Positions 32,032 to 44,200 of a DNA stretch of 64,000 nt are shown here, piece by piece. This DNA comes from Serripes groenlandicus (taxonomy: Eukaryota > Mollusca > Bivalvia > Cardiida > Cardiidae). A program made the position numbers and the translations under genes. The stretch's first letter is position 1. Each line of letters begins with the position of its first letter. The notes beneath the pieces were generated by a model. That model did not search any database. It had not been told where the DNA came from and saw nothing but the letters and a program-made list of their open reading frames with translations. The DNA is taken from assembly GCA_031761405.1 (NCBI GenBank), contig JASEVX010000085.1, positions 62,001 to 126,000 of the forward strand. The letters are read 5' to 3'.

Positions 32032-33094
32032 CCAACATCTACAAGTCGTCGGTAAGAAAAAGCATGATACACAGACCCTCTCCCAGATTATTCTCTATAT
32101 AACCCAGTGGTAAAGATACAACATAAATTATGCATTACGGTAATTCGTAAGTCTTCATTTTCGTATTAACTATAATGGCAGGTTAGAAAGTGTGGTTACT
32201 AATAGAGCGAAGATAAATTATCTTATATAAAGTAAAGACAGTGCTGAAACGTATAAGTACGGCAACCGAAAGATACAAAAATTAATTTGAAATTATTTAA
32301 GCAATCATGTGCGACAATCCATAACCCATTCTAATGTTGAGCCATGGTGCCCTATTTACAATCCCATAGTTTTCTTCGAAAGGCCCAATTTATTGACAGA
32401 CCTTGTGTTCGACTCTTTTTTATATATAGGACTAAAATAAGTAACATACACCTGTCAGTTGTAAATCTCGGACCAACCAAATCCCCCAGGAAGCGACCAT
32501 ATCTTCGACTACATGATAAGGAACGTCATGAAATGCTCACAATCTGAATGTTTTAGTACTCAGAGTAATTCTTTGAATTTTAAATAATCTAGTTCAGAAC
32601 GTTATATGAGGAATTCTTTACTGTCAAAGCATTTCCCACAGAACAACATTAATTGCATCCTATGTTGGCCATTTTGATAAGCATTCAAACGATTAAAATG
32701 ACTGACAGGGGAGATAAATATAGTCGTGCTCGGAACTTTGAATTGTTTAATAACTCGTTATAGGGCTAGGAAGGATAACTCCACGAAGTGTAATGTCCGT
32801 TACATCTATGACCACGAAATGGATGCTTTTGATTGGTACATTGGTACAACCAACGATGAATCTACGTCACTTCCTCACAAGTCAAGTATGTCTCTAAACC
32901 AATTTGGCTTGTTATAGAAAAACGAATATTTTATACTATAAATCTGTATACAACTTTCAATATGTTGCAGTAATCAAGTTATCTTGCATTTCTTTAATTT
33001 AGTTGACTACAGGCAACACATTTGGCTGTTTGAACTTAAAAACCTAATTGTCATTTTTAACAAATGAAATGATGGATACATTGAAGCTCAATGC

Positions 33095-33295
33095 CGTTTT
33101 CAAAACGCATACCACGGCGGTTAGTTCAGCATTGCTCCATGAAACATTCTTTCCAGGCAACTGACTTCATTCCAACATAGACTGGTGATATAAATGCATT
33201 ACACTAGTCGCAATGGGTTTTGTCAATCATCGGAAAGAATAAATGGTCGAGCCTGCTAATGGTAATTGACGAACATCGATTTACATCTTTGATAT
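33095..33295 (-). mobile_element. Degraded SINE in pseudogene intron
   Basis: GCCGTTTTCAAAACGC, ACCACGGCGG, CAGGCAACTGACTTC and AATCATCGGAAAGAATA match the reversed body of 39068-39378 at low identity. Confidence 0.45.
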
Positions 33296-33296
33296 G

Positions 33297-33543
33297 GAGG
33301 GCTTGGCGTGAAACGGTTGTAACTAAAAACCTATTTTGAAAACCCTGGATTAGGGGCAATTTTGACCCCTTTGTAAACAATGCAAATTTAGGTGCCATTG
33401 CTCAGAACGGGCAATGACACCTAAATTTCCATTGTTTACCAAGAAAAAAATGATTTAACGCTTATAAAGACTTTATGGCGAAGTAAATAACCTTGGTAAA
33501 AAAATACCAATTTTAGTTACAACCGTTTCACGCCAAGCCCTCG
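33297..33543. mobile_element. GAGGGCTTGGCG inverted-repeat element, copy 1
   Basis: Ends GAGGGCTTGGCGTGAAACGG and CCGTTTCACGCCAAGCCCTC. The middle is also palindromic (AAATTTAGGTGCCATTGCTC / GGGCAATGACACCTAAATTT). About 247 bp, in the pseudogene intron. Confidence 0.9.
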
Positions 33544-34009
33544 ATATATTCGCTATGCATTTATAATTACAGAATTCAAACTTGCCGTTGTATTTGATCA
33601 CCATGATAACAAGATAGCATTCGTACCTTGGAGGTCCTGGTATAATTCTTAGTAAGAATGGATTGAATCTCTTTGGAGACAGTTATTGTAAAAAGGTAAG
33701 TTTAGCATGAGACTTAACTCTTAACTTTAACCTGTAGCATTGTCTTCGATAATTCCATTAATTGGGAGTATGTTCTGCTTGTATACCATATGAGTAACCT
33801 CTTTTGAAATTGAACAATCACAAGGTTTGAGTCCAGCGAATATCAATATCAGAATCCCAAACTATCAGACTTTAATCTGTTCTCAGAACCTGTGTTATCT
33901 AGTATATAAATGGTCAGCAGCAAATTCAATTAAGAAGTTGACCAATCAGAAGTCTTATTTGGAGTTGATTCTTGAACAATAAGAACGTTTTCAGAGTTTC
34001 AAAGTTCTC

Positions 34010-34216
34010 GGTCATTCATTCTTTCTGATGGTTAACACAAATCCAAATGAGTAGCACCATTCATCTCCCAGAAATTAACCTACTGTCTATGTGGAAAGAA
34101 AGCAAGTTGCCTGTGAAGAATCATGTTGTGAGTACTGGTGCGGGGAAGCCAACGAAACGCACGTTGGGTGAACTGGTTGCCATGATATAATTGTTAAAAT
34201 GGCGTTTAATCAACCG
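34010..34216 (+). mobile_element. Degraded SINE in pseudogene intron
   Basis: Matches the SINE body in the + direction (ATTCTTTCTGATGG, CTGTCTATGTGGAAAG, TTGTGAGTACTGGTG) and ends AAAATGGCGTTTAATCAAC, six bases before the exon acceptor CAG at 34220-34222. Confidence 0.5.
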
Positions 34217-34446
34217 TTTCAGGCGTCCACTGATCGACAGTTCATGAAGTGTTTGGCAAATGTCGACGTTTTGCCTGGAAACTCTTCGGATAAACTTTGG
34301 CGTCTACGTTTTTATAGTTTTGGTCCGAGCACGTATCTCAATGGCGAACTTCCAGGATAATCTATGGATGACGGGACATTACTTTAAATGAGTTTGTTTT
34401 CATAGCAATAACATATTAGATTTTGTTGTCTGTGCAGAAGACGATT

Positions 34447-34656
34447 TTATCCTTTCCCACATATAGACGTTTCTGCAGCAGTGTACTTTAAAAAGCATTG
34501 TGGCAAAACGAGATATTGCTCATCATGAGCATTTTTTCCTTTTGTCACAGTGCTTTTCTCATTAATACTATTCTTTCATTTATAGATTTACCTCGTTTTT
34601 GTTTACATGTTTTCAAGGATCTCTGCTGGAGATTTGTTGTATGTTTAAGAAGGTTA
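34447..34656 (+). mobile_element. TTAA MITE, diverged
   Basis: ATCCTTTCCCACATATAGAC, GAGATATTGCTCATCATGAG stem, end AAGAAGGTTAA. Confidence 0.65.
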
Positions 34657-34902
34657 ATGAAAAATGTATGGTAAATGTTGAAAAAAACTCATGTTAAATT
34701 GTATTCACTCATTTTTCTCAATGTTTTTTTATATTTATTTCGAGATAAATATCTTTAAGTCCTTAAAAAATATTGTCAAATGAGGAGAGAACAATTACGA
34801 TCCAGTTAAATATACACGAATATGCAGGCTGATCTTCGTCTATATAGTTCGAAATTATAGTTTTAAGTCATGCATAAGACGATGCACAAACGTTGTTTAT
34901 AA

Positions 34903-35103
34903 CTGCGGCAGACGACTTTGAACATATTTTGTCACACAATAGACAATCTCTATAATTGAATGGATAACCTATGACTAACAGTGGAAAACGTGGCAAAAGA
35001 AGAAATTGCTCGTTTTGAGCAATTTCTTCTTTTGTCACTATGTTTTCAAAAAGCCGTCTGCTCTAGAGGCTTCAGAAAGCGTCTATATGAGGGAAAGGGT
35101 TAA
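34903..35103 (-). mobile_element. TTAA MITE, left end lost
   Basis: ACTGCGGCAGACGACTTTGA to ATGAGGGAAAGGGTTAA with a perfect GAAGAAATTGC/GCAATTTCTTC stem. Confidence 0.85.
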
Positions 35104-35989
35104 GTTAAGCCTTTTTTATATATATACATATCGCATACAATATTCAAACCCATCCTTGGAAATAGGTAAACGTTGGCAATTCCGAGCAGTGTATGTTCAG
35201 ACCATCCTACACAGCTACTCAGTCTTATCAGAATCTACACAAGTCGACAGTCGACTAAAGAACTTATGTAAGTAAATATGGGAACAATGTAGATATTGAT
35301 CAGAATGTGCGGATGTGCAGGTTGATCTGGATCTACACTGTTCACAGACACAACTTGTGCACGTTTGCAAAAGACGGGTTCAAACGTTGGATAAACGTAA
35401 AATGACATCGGAATGCATTGAAATCAATAACGATTGCAATCAAAAGATAACATGGGTCGGCAAACATGAGTCCCTACTCCATAGTGTTTCACAACATTGA
35501 AGAGGCTGATGTTTACGCTTACGAGTGGTATCTCTATCACTTACGGCCGTTTGGCATCCGTTTTGGACACCAAGATTCGAACCAGCCTGTCAAATGAAGT
35601 ATCTGTTTTGGACACCAATATTTGAACCAGTCTGCGAAAAGAAATATTTTCGTCTTTGACACCCAGATTAGAACCAGTCTGTGAATTGAAATGAGTGACG
35701 TTCCAATTAAATTGATCTACGGTATTTATGACTAAATAATTACCTATCTATGTGTGCAAACATGCTTTTTTATCCGATTATTTAATTATGGTATGCTTTA
35801 TACATTGTTAGCGAACAGTGAAGACTGGATGGATGTGCATGTTGATCTGGATGTACACTTATTCAGAAATGCATCAAGGCTTGTTTTCCTAGATCGCATC
35901 TTAAATGGGCATGTTGAAAAATACGTAGATGTTATGTTTTTCCCCCATCTTCAACAACACTGATGGGCTTAAACTTATCATTTACGAAG

Positions 35990-36300
35990 TGAAGAGGGTT
36001 TTATGAGGAGCAGGGAGAAGGAAAATTCGAAGAAGAAGAAGAAAGGGAAAAAGAAGAAGCATAAGTCGTACACGAAGAAGAAGGCGGGGTAGAACAAAAT
36101 AATAAGAAGGAAAAGAAGAAGAAGAAGATCAGAATAATTAGATGCACAAAATAAAAGAACAAGAGGACCAAGAAGAAGTTGAAGAAGAAGAATAAGAATG
36201 AGAAGATGAAGAAGAATAACAAGAATAAGAACAAGAACAAGAGAAGAAGAAGAAGAAATAGAAGACAAGAAAGAAGAAGAAATCATCAGTTTCCGTGTTC
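35990..36300 (+). repeat. GAA-rich low-complexity tract
   Basis: Runs of GAAGAAGAA and AAGAAGAAG on the + strand. The Leu/Phe-rich open frames on the - strand are by-products. Confidence 0.9.
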
Positions 36301-36570
36301 AACAACATTGAAGTGTCTAAATAGTTAATTTATAAGATAATAGTTTTTTCAAATACAGGCTTATATAGTTTGTAAATCGTTTATTAAAATATCGGAATCA
36401 GTATTTCCCACAGCACTGTGTTATTAAGCGTCGATACATGTTTGCTATTGTTAACAATATAGAAAGTAAAATACTTTTATTACAAATCGCTGAAAAAATA
36501 ATAGAAAATGTAAATGTTGTTTTGCAGATCAGACCATACTCTCTTCGGTTATTTCACCTGCAGAAGTATC

Positions 36571-36770
36571 TTAACCCAATTGCAGCAGACGAGTTTTTAA
36601 AAAAACATGGGCAAAGGTGAAATTGCTCATGATGAGCAATTTCTCCTTTGACCACAATGTTTTCAACTTTATTTAACAATTAAGCTATCTTTTATAGATG
36701 TTTTTCAGGTTTTGTCACTATTTTTACAAAGTCGTCGGCTGCAGATTTCTTGTATGTGGGAAAGGGTTAA
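36571..36770 (-). mobile_element. TTAA MITE
   Basis: TTAACCCAATTGCAGCAGAC to GTATGTGGGAAAGGGTTAA with the GCTCATGATGAGC loop. Confidence 0.8.
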
Positions 36771-38461
36771 GAAAAGGTTATGTATCAGTGGAAAAAAACG
36801 TTATTATTTTGAATTATCAGACAAAGATGGAAACTGGAAATGTGGTTTGTGTCACTCAAGCGGACTGTGCATGGGAAAGGCATCACTTTGTTTCCAATGT
36901 GCAAGTTTCCATCTTGTCTGAAAATTCAGAGTTAGTTTTCCTTTTTTTATATATATACAATCAAGATACATTGAGAACTTTGTACTGCTTTGTCTTTGGA
37001 CTTTTAAACGCAAACATTAAAACAAATGAAAAAACAAAATTAGGTCCATTGTCAACGAGTTTGTTTGTTTGTATAAACACCACATTATCTGTAGTAAAGC
37101 TCTAATAACACAAAACACAATCGTCATCATATAGTAACAGGCCATCATTCTCCAGAGTGTGTAGATGTCGGACTGCAGTCACGGACGTACAGACGCAAAG
37201 ACGCCCTTTTATCTGGCGAATCAATAATCTTGATGTCGCCCTCTCCTAACCAGTAGGTTATATTTAACTGGCTTATGTACTGAAATACTTGCATGGCCCT
37301 GAATAAGAAACAAATATATATACACAATACACAAGTCCGTGTTTGACGAAAAGAATAAATTACACGAACCCTTGCGTGGCACTGAAAATATAAAAAAAGT
37401 TACAGCCCTTAACATTTAAAACATTCACACAAGCCCTTTAGTGGCCCATGAAACTACGTATAGTACAACTATATAATTCTTTATATTAGTACACATACCC
37501 TTGTTTGGCCTTGAATGTCTAAAACAATAACACACGTTCTTGTATGTGACCCTGAAAATATGAAGCAGTTACACAAACTATGTTTTGCCCTTAAAATATC
37601 AAGCAATTTTACAATAGCACTTTGGTGGTCCTAAAATGTATGCAAATAACACACGTCGATGTGTTGCCCTGGAAATATAAATTACACACACCGTGTTTGG
37701 CCCTTAAAATATAAAATAATTAAACAAATCCATGTGTGGTTTTGAAAATATATAAGCAATGTGTTTGGCATATAAAATAATTAGACATGACCTGAATATG
37801 TTGATCGTATTCAAGAGGAAAATATATAAAATTTAGCACTTGTATGGCTTGGAAAATGTAAAAGCGATTTAGCACTTGCATGTTCCTTAAATGTAAACTC
37901 ACTTAAACACGTGTGTGGCCTTGAAAAACGACTTGTATTGCCCTAACAAGGTAAATATAACTAAGTACTAGTAAGGTGTTCAAATTGTCAAACCAATTTT
38001 AGCAATTGTACGGCCCTGAAACTATAAACCAATATAGCACATTTATTCTATACCTAATTTATACGTCCAATCGTAGACGCTCATTCGAATCATGTGACCG
38101 TACAATATATTTCCGTATCGGGACGCACGCGCGTACAAAATAACCCGTATTTTTTTCGTATTGTACGATTCACAGGTCCCATGTTAAACCTATGATAAAG
38201 ACCGAAACACGTGAAAAGGTTCCGAATGAAAGTCTGAATCGACAGGCGCTCTAGATAAAGCGTTACGATAAAGCTCCTGTTGTCACCGGATCATTATTGT
38301 CGTTTGCAAACAAGGAGTAACACTGAAACTAAAATGTTATCCGATTCTGAAATAGATGACTTTGTAATTGAACAGAAACCAAAATAAAAAGGTCATTTAA
38401 CATTATTCTGCACAATACAAAATATATTTTGGGGAAAAAGTCGAGGTATAGAATAAAAAGA

Positions 38462-38618
38462 TCATTTAACAGTGTTCTGTACAATACAGAATATATTTGG
38501 ACTCGTATACAGCTTGGAAAATCATATTGGACTCGCCTAGCGGCTCGTCCAATATGATTTTCCAAGCTGTGTACTCGTCCAAATATATATCCGTATTGTA
38601 CAGAACACTGTTAAATAA
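38462..38618. repeat. Large near-perfect palindrome
   Basis: Arms 38462-38535 and 38543-38618 (e.g. CTTGGAAAATCATATTGGAC / GTCCAATATGATTTTCCAAG). A partial direct copy of the left arm lies at 38390-38425. Confidence 0.9.
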
Positions 38619-39067
38619 CCTATAAGTATCGCCCTGGAATGGAAAAACTAATTATTTAGCACCGGTATTGGGATAAGATGTAAAACGAATGTAGCTCATC
38701 TGGGTTCCTGAAAATGTAGAAACAATGAAGCAATTCTTGGTTCCTGAAAATGTAGAACCAATTAAGCTCTTCTAAGACCATGAACATGTAAAAATACAAT
38801 TAGCACTTCTGGTGCCCTGAAAATGTAAAAATCATTTAAGCTCTTCTGGGGCCCTGAACATGTAGAACAAATGAAGTACTTCTGGGGGCCCTGAAAATGT
38901 AGAACAAATTAAGCACTTCAGGGGCCCTGAAAATATAGAACAAATTAAGCACTTCTGGTGCCCTGAAAATATAAAAATCAGTTAAGCTCTTTTGAGGCCC
39001 TGAATATATAGAACAAATTAAGCACTTCTGTGGCCCTGAAAATGTAGAACAAATTAAGCACTTCTGG

Positions 39068-39378
39068 TTGATTGATTGATTGATTGATTGATTGGGGTTT
39101 AACGCCGTTTTCAACAATTGTTCAGTCATATCACGGCGGCCAGTTTACCTATTCATGTGTTTCCTGGCTTTCTCACACCAGTAATACACCCAACAATCCT
39201 TCCAAGCAACTGACTGCTTTTCCACATAGACTGTTAGCCCATTGGTGGAAGACGAATGACGCTAGTCACAATGACCTTTGTCAAACGACGGAAGGAATGT
39301 TGGCCGAGCTGGGGTTCGAACTCACAAACCCTAGATTGACAGCCTGCGTCGCTACCGACTGAGCTACCGGGGCTCGAC
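39068..39378 (-). mobile_element. Full-length tRNA-derived SINE inserted in a 36-bp tandem array
   Basis: On the - strand it starts with a tRNA-like head (A box TAGCTCAGTCGGTAG, B box AGTTCGAACCC), has a conserved body, and ends ...AACGGCGTTAAAC then (CAAT)n. A 13-bp target duplication TAAGCACTTCTGG lies at 39055-39067 and 39379-39391. 311 bp, the best full-length copy here. Confidence 0.92.
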
Positions 39379-40096
39379 TAAGCACTTCTGGGGCCATGAA
39401 AATGTAGAACAAATTAAGCACTTCTGGGGCCCTGAAAATATAGAACAAATTGAGCACTTTTGGGGCCCTGAAAATGTAGAACAAATTAAGCACTTATTGG
39501 GCCCTGAAAATATAGAACAAATTAAGCACTTCTATGGCCCTGAAAATATAGAACAAATTAAGCACTTCTGCGACTCTGACAATGTAGAACCAATAAAGCA
39601 CTTCTGCTACCCTGAAAATGTAAAACTGGTGGTCCTTCAAATGTTAAAAACAACATCACTTTAGTATTTTCTGTAAATATCAAACGAATTTAACATTTGT
39701 GATCCTGAATCCATAAAATCAACTACGCACAAACATGTTCTGATCATAACATATTGAGGCATTTTGAGCCTAAGTGCAATCTAATCTGAATCCACACAGA
39801 TAAGGTAAATGGAAGCTAACGTAGAACGGTTATACGATTTCTCCGTTATCTCCGTTTTTAAAATATTGCTGATATTTGATGAATTGATAAGCTACCCTGA
39901 GATTGCGACATGATTGACAGAACATGCAGCAGTTGTCTGTTATACGATTTACCCTTCCCCACATCCAGTATAGTATCAATTTGACACGATGACAAACGTA
40001 CTAGACGATTGTTATAAATGGTGTGGAAAGTGAAGCATTTTTTCCTTTTGCCAAAATGCTTTCAACTCAATTAATACTTTAATTTATTGAGATTTA

Positions 40097-40235
40097 CAGG
40101 GGCGTAGCTCCCTTTAGGCACTGTAGGCACGTGCCTACACATTTTTTCTAAAAATGCTTCAAAATGCAGCTGCGGCGATACACATGTCCACAATGTTGAT
40201 TTTCTCACGAGACGGCCTACACATTGATTAGGTGT
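40097..40235 (-). mobile_element. Fragment of the CAGGGGCGTAGC element
   Basis: CAGGGGCGTAGCTCCCTTTAGG and AGGCACGTGCCTACACATTT are the reversed right end of 50151-50474. Confidence 0.75.
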
Positions 40236-40699
40236 TTTCACCAACAGATTTATTAAATGCGGGAACCGGTTTGAAGACTGCAAATGTAATAGTTTTGGAG
40301 GATTCAGACAGCAACGTTTGAAGTAATATTCCAATCACGTCACAAACTTCATCAGAATTTTTAAATATAAAAATCACTTTGTTATATTGATAGAGTAAGT
40401 TTTGAGTACATGTACATGTAAATTCTCGAAAACGACACCTTTACAGAACGAAACTCTCGGTAGAAGAATAGCTAAATATTTTCCCACATAATTACGAAAA
40501 GAAAACGGGCAAATGGAAACTTTAGACAAGGGAAATGTTATTTTTGAGGATGGAGTTGAAAGCATTTTTGGAAAAGAAGAAGTTCCTCGCGCCTACATTT
40601 AAATGTTTTTCTTAAAAACAAAAACAAAAACTTCTGAAGAACAACACTTCTCTAGAACGGCCGTATTTCTTAGCAACCACCGGATGCTGCACTGTATAT

Positions 40700-40885
40700 T
40701 TGTTATTGTTTCCGTCGCTTTCAACAGTTTTTGCATATATATCTAGGCGTTTCCTGGATAAGTTACCAGTACTGCTAGCCCATTTATCCTGACACCAGCC
40801 AGACAGTGAGACGTAATGCTAACCGCGCAACCCTGAGCGCCAAGGAAGGAAGACATAACCACCTTTTTAAAGTCTTTGGTATGAC
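40700..40885 (-). mobile_element. SINE remnant
   Basis: CCGTCGCTTTCAACAG, GGCGTTTCCTGGATAAGTTACC and CCTGACACCAGCCAGACAGT are the reversed body of the 20395-20665 family, degraded. Confidence 0.55.
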
Positions 40886-41045
40886 CGAAGTGCACTATCA
40901 TGTTGCCAATGATTTCTAAAAAATTATCTTCCCCCTTTACAACGGATATGCCCTCGTTCTTTTAATTTTCTTAGGTACTTTTTTAATAATACTTATAGCG
41001 GTACATGACCATTGACGGCCAAGATTTAAACATAAGGATCTTGAA

Positions 41046-41266
41046 TTAATCTGTCAATAACCGCTCGAAGAGGGACGTATTGTACCTGCATTTATCAGTA
41101 GCTGTACAATTCTGAAAGGCAGAATCTAATGCGTCCACAAAGCTTCCAGATCGATCCGTTGTTGCTTCGACCGTGGTAAGGATCGAAGGTTCAAATTCAT
41201 GATTCTCATAAACCTGATATGTTGTACCGTATCTTGAATCAACTGTTCCGTTTGTAAATGTGCAAT
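41046..41266 (-). CDS. Mucin-like gene exon 3 (C-terminus)
   Basis: Acceptor CATTTCAG| leaves phase 1, joining exon 2 in frame. 72 residues contain three Cys, several N-x-T/S sequons (NGTV, NCTA, NTSL) and a stop. There is no hydrophobic tail, so the product should be soluble. A possible - strand ATTAAA polyadenylation signal lies at 40966-40961. Confidence 0.65.
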
Positions 41267-44200
41267 CTGAAATGGTAATCAACCGTATTAGGAGAAAAGT
41301 GGAATGGTGCTTCTCTGTTGATTGAGTGGAGTTTAATTCTGTTTTCAATGGTATGTCTGTTATATCATGGCGGCCAGTTAATAGTACGAGTGTTTCGTGG
41401 CTACCTCCTACATATAGCTCACATACCATTCACAACATAACATTGAATGGTCCTGCATACGGGCATCTTATCACGTATGTCACGGTTTGTCTGATCTCTG
41501 ATTTAAGTTGTAGCTTATACTGATGTGTTAACTTGGCCTGTTCATTTTGCTTGGACAACGCCATGCACTAGGAAAACAGAAACTTATCCTGGGTACATTG
41601 TATGCTTGTTGACTTGTGCAATGGCTGTCGACCAACAAATGGACTTGTTTTAAAAAACCGGTATTTGATGAAACAGTTATACTAAAATACTCTATGACAC
41701 ATTTCATAGATCAGATAGGCAAATTAGATGCAGTATTTTAGCCAATCAAAACATCGATATGTTCTGTCCGGTATAATCATTTACCGAACACCGTTTCTGA
41801 ATCACAAACAAAAGTCATGTTCTGCCGGGTAGTGTAACGATTACGTTTCTTAAAAAACGATATCATATCTATGAAAACTGCTACTTACTGGGCACGCATT
41901 CCAATGTAGATTTACCCAAGACGTTTGGCATACGACACTGGCATTTTTTTAACCGACATACCATGCCAAACGATTCCGGACATTCTCTATTATCCTTACA
42001 TGTGCGGTTATAATGGTCTCCGAAACCTATTGTAGACTCTGATCCATGCGGTACTGAGGTTTGCTCAGTCAATCTCGGTTCTGTAGGTGTAGGTGTAGGC
42101 GCTGTGGTCTGTATCGATTCTGTAGGCGTAGGTGTTTTAGTGTGGTAGCTTTGATCTGTAAGCGTAGGTGATTTAGTACGTAAGCTTTCTTCTGTAGGCG
42201 TAGGCGTTTTAGTGCGTAAGCTTTCTTCTGTAGGTGTGTTCGGTATCGGTTCTATAGGCGTAGGTGTTTTAGTGCGTAAGCTTTCTTCTGTAGGTGTAGG
42301 TGTAGGCGCTGTGGTCTGTATCGATTCTGAAGGCGTAGGTGTTTTAGTGTGGTAGCTTTGATCTGTAAGCGTAGGTGAATTAGTACGTAAGCTTTCTTCT
42401 GTAGGCGTTGGTGTTTTAGTGCGTAAGCTTTCTTCTGTAAGTGCAGGTGTTTTAGTGCGTAAGCTTTGTTCTGTAGGTGCAGGTGTTTTAGTGCGTAGGC
42501 TTTCTTCTGTAGGTGTGTTCGGTATCGGTTCTATAGGCGTAGCTGTTTTAGTTAGTAAGCTTTCTTCTGTAGGTGTAGGCGCTGTGGTCTGTATCGATTC
42601 TGTAGGCGTAGGTGTTTTAGTGTGGTAGCTTTGATCTGTAAGCGTAGGTGATTTAGTACGTAAGCTTTCTTCTGTAGGCGTAGTAGGTGTTTTAGTGCGT
42701 AAGCTTTCTTCTGTAAGTGCAGGTGTTTTAGTGCGTAAGCTTTGTTCTGTAGGTGCAGTGCGTAAGCTTTCTTCTGTAGGTGTGTTCGGTATCGGTTCTA
42801 TAGGCGTAGGTGTTTTAGTGCGTAAGCTTTCTTCTGTAGGCGTAGGTGTTTTAGTGCGTAAGCTTTCTTCTGTAGGCGTAGGTGTTTTAGTGCGTAAGCT
42901 TTCTTCTATAGGCGTAGGTGTTTGAGTGCGTAAGCTTTCTTCTGTAGGTGCAGGTGTTTTAGTGAGTAAGCTTTCTTCTGTAGGTGCAGGTGTTTTAGTG
43001 CGTAAGCTTTCTTCTGTTAGTGCAGGTGTTTTAGTGCGTAAGCTTTCTTCTGTAGGTGCAGGTGTTTTAGTGAGTAAGCCTTGTTCTGTAGGTGTGTTCG
43101 GTATCGGTTCTGTAGGCGTAGGTGTTTGAGTGCGTAAGCTTTGTTCTGTAGGTGTAGGTGTAGGCGCTGTGTTCGGTATCGGTTCTTTAGGTGTAGGTGT
43201 TTGAGTGCGTAATCTTTGTTCTGTAGGTGTAGGTGTAGGCGCTGTGTTCGGTATCGGTTCTGTAGGTGTAGGTGTTTTAGTGCGTAAGCTTTGTTCTGTA
43301 GGTGTAGGTGTTTGAGTGAGTAAGCTTTGTTCTGTAGGTGCAGGTGTTTTAGTGCGTAAGCTTTGTTCTGTAGGTGCAGGTGTTTTAGTGTGTAAGTTTT
43401 CTTCTCTAGGTGTAGGTGTTTTAGTGCGTAAGTTTTCTTATGTAGGTGTAGGTGTTTTAGTGCGTAAGTTTTCTTCTGTAGGTGCAGGTGTTTGAGTGAG
43501 TAAGCTTTGTTCTGTAGGTGCAGGTGTTTTAGTGCGTAAGCTTTGTTCTGTAGGTGCAGGTGTTTTAGTGCGTAAGCTTTGTTCTGTAGGTGTAGGTGTT
43601 TTAGTGCGTAAGCTTTGTTCTGTAGGTGCATGTGTTTTAGTGCGTAAGCTTTGTTCTGTAGGTGCATGTGTTTTAGTGCGTAAGCTTTGTTCTGTAGGTG
43701 CATGTGTTTTAGTGCGTAAGCTTTGTTCTGTAGGTGTAGGTGTTTTAGTGCGTAAGCTTTGTTCTGTAGGTGCAGGTGTTTTAGTGAGTAAGCTTTGTTC
43801 TGTAGGTGTAGGTGTTTTAGTGCGTAAGCTTTCTTCTGTAGGTGTAGGTGTCTTAGTGCGTAAGCTTGGTTCTGTATGCGAAGGTGTTTTAGTGGGTCCT
43901 GTAGGTGCAGTTGATACACTCGAATATGTATGTGTAGTTGGTTGCGATGGCGTACTCGGTGTTACAGGTACAGGTAACTTATTAATAGAATGCATGTCGA
44001 AGAAAAATGTATCCAACATATATGATCAAATAATAAACTAAAAGTCGTATCAAGAGGAAATAAAGTTTACACATCTGTATTTGATACACCTCTGCTTTCT
44101 GGTCAGAAGTGATTACTGTAGTTTCTTTTGCTTGTTTGTATGAGGTTTTACCTGCATTTAACAGTTTTCAGCTATATCACGGCGTTTTCTTGGTAAGTTA

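Larger units (their letters stand above)
31544..34390 (+). pseudogene. Decayed C1GALT1-like (core 1 beta-1,3-galactosyltransferase family) pseudogene
   Basis: C1GALT1 enzymes add galactose to O-GalNAc in the Golgi. Four exon-like pieces lie in order with splice sites: 31544-31711 (RVRARCSVYLF, ETWGKCCTKLVFFS), 32764-32885 (VRYIYDHEMDAFDWY), 33573-33695 (YLGGPGIILSK), and 34223 to about 34390 (FMKCLANVDVLPGNSSD, RFYSFGP). They parallel the TWG, YVxEHxxDADWF, SGGAGYVLS and GKCLxxxGVxPGDSRD blocks of the family. Decay: a frame shift is needed just after the exon-2 acceptor (about 32770), another at 33623 and another at 34358. The metal-binding DDD site reads TND. No N-terminal membrane exon and no CCSD..SFHY end were found. 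Repeats fill the introns. A very divergent functional paralogue is unlikely given the frameshifts. Confidence 0.75.
37270..39640. repeat. Old to young 36-bp-type tandem array (GGCCCTGAAAATRTARAAC)
   Basis: 38690-39600 has nearly identical units AATTAAGCACTTCTGG plus GGCCCTGAAAATGTAGAAC. 37270-38050 has strongly diverged units (TGGCCTTGAAAATATAAA). A palindrome (38462-38618) and a SINE (39068-39378) interrupt it. Confidence 0.8.

Noticed and set aside
32344..32547. + open frame between pseudogene exons 1 and 2
   Set aside because: Checked as a missing C1GALT1-like exon, but no family block matches.
35978..36286. Leu/Phe/Ser-rich - frames that look like membrane helices
   Set aside because: Translation of a GAA-rich low-complexity tract.
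36778..36921. + open frame with KKRYYFELSDKDGNWKCGLC and several further Cys
   Set aside because: Looks slightly zinc-finger-like, but begins in a MITE end, has no clear acceptor and no recognised family.
43017..43919. 300-codon - frame rich in LHLQNKAYALKH
   Set aside because: Out-of-frame reading of the mucin-like VNTR; the TPTPTE frame is the one joined in phase to flanking exons.
43496..44041. + strand VRKLCSVGAGVL repeat frame
   Set aside because: Antisense shadow of the mucin-like VNTR.
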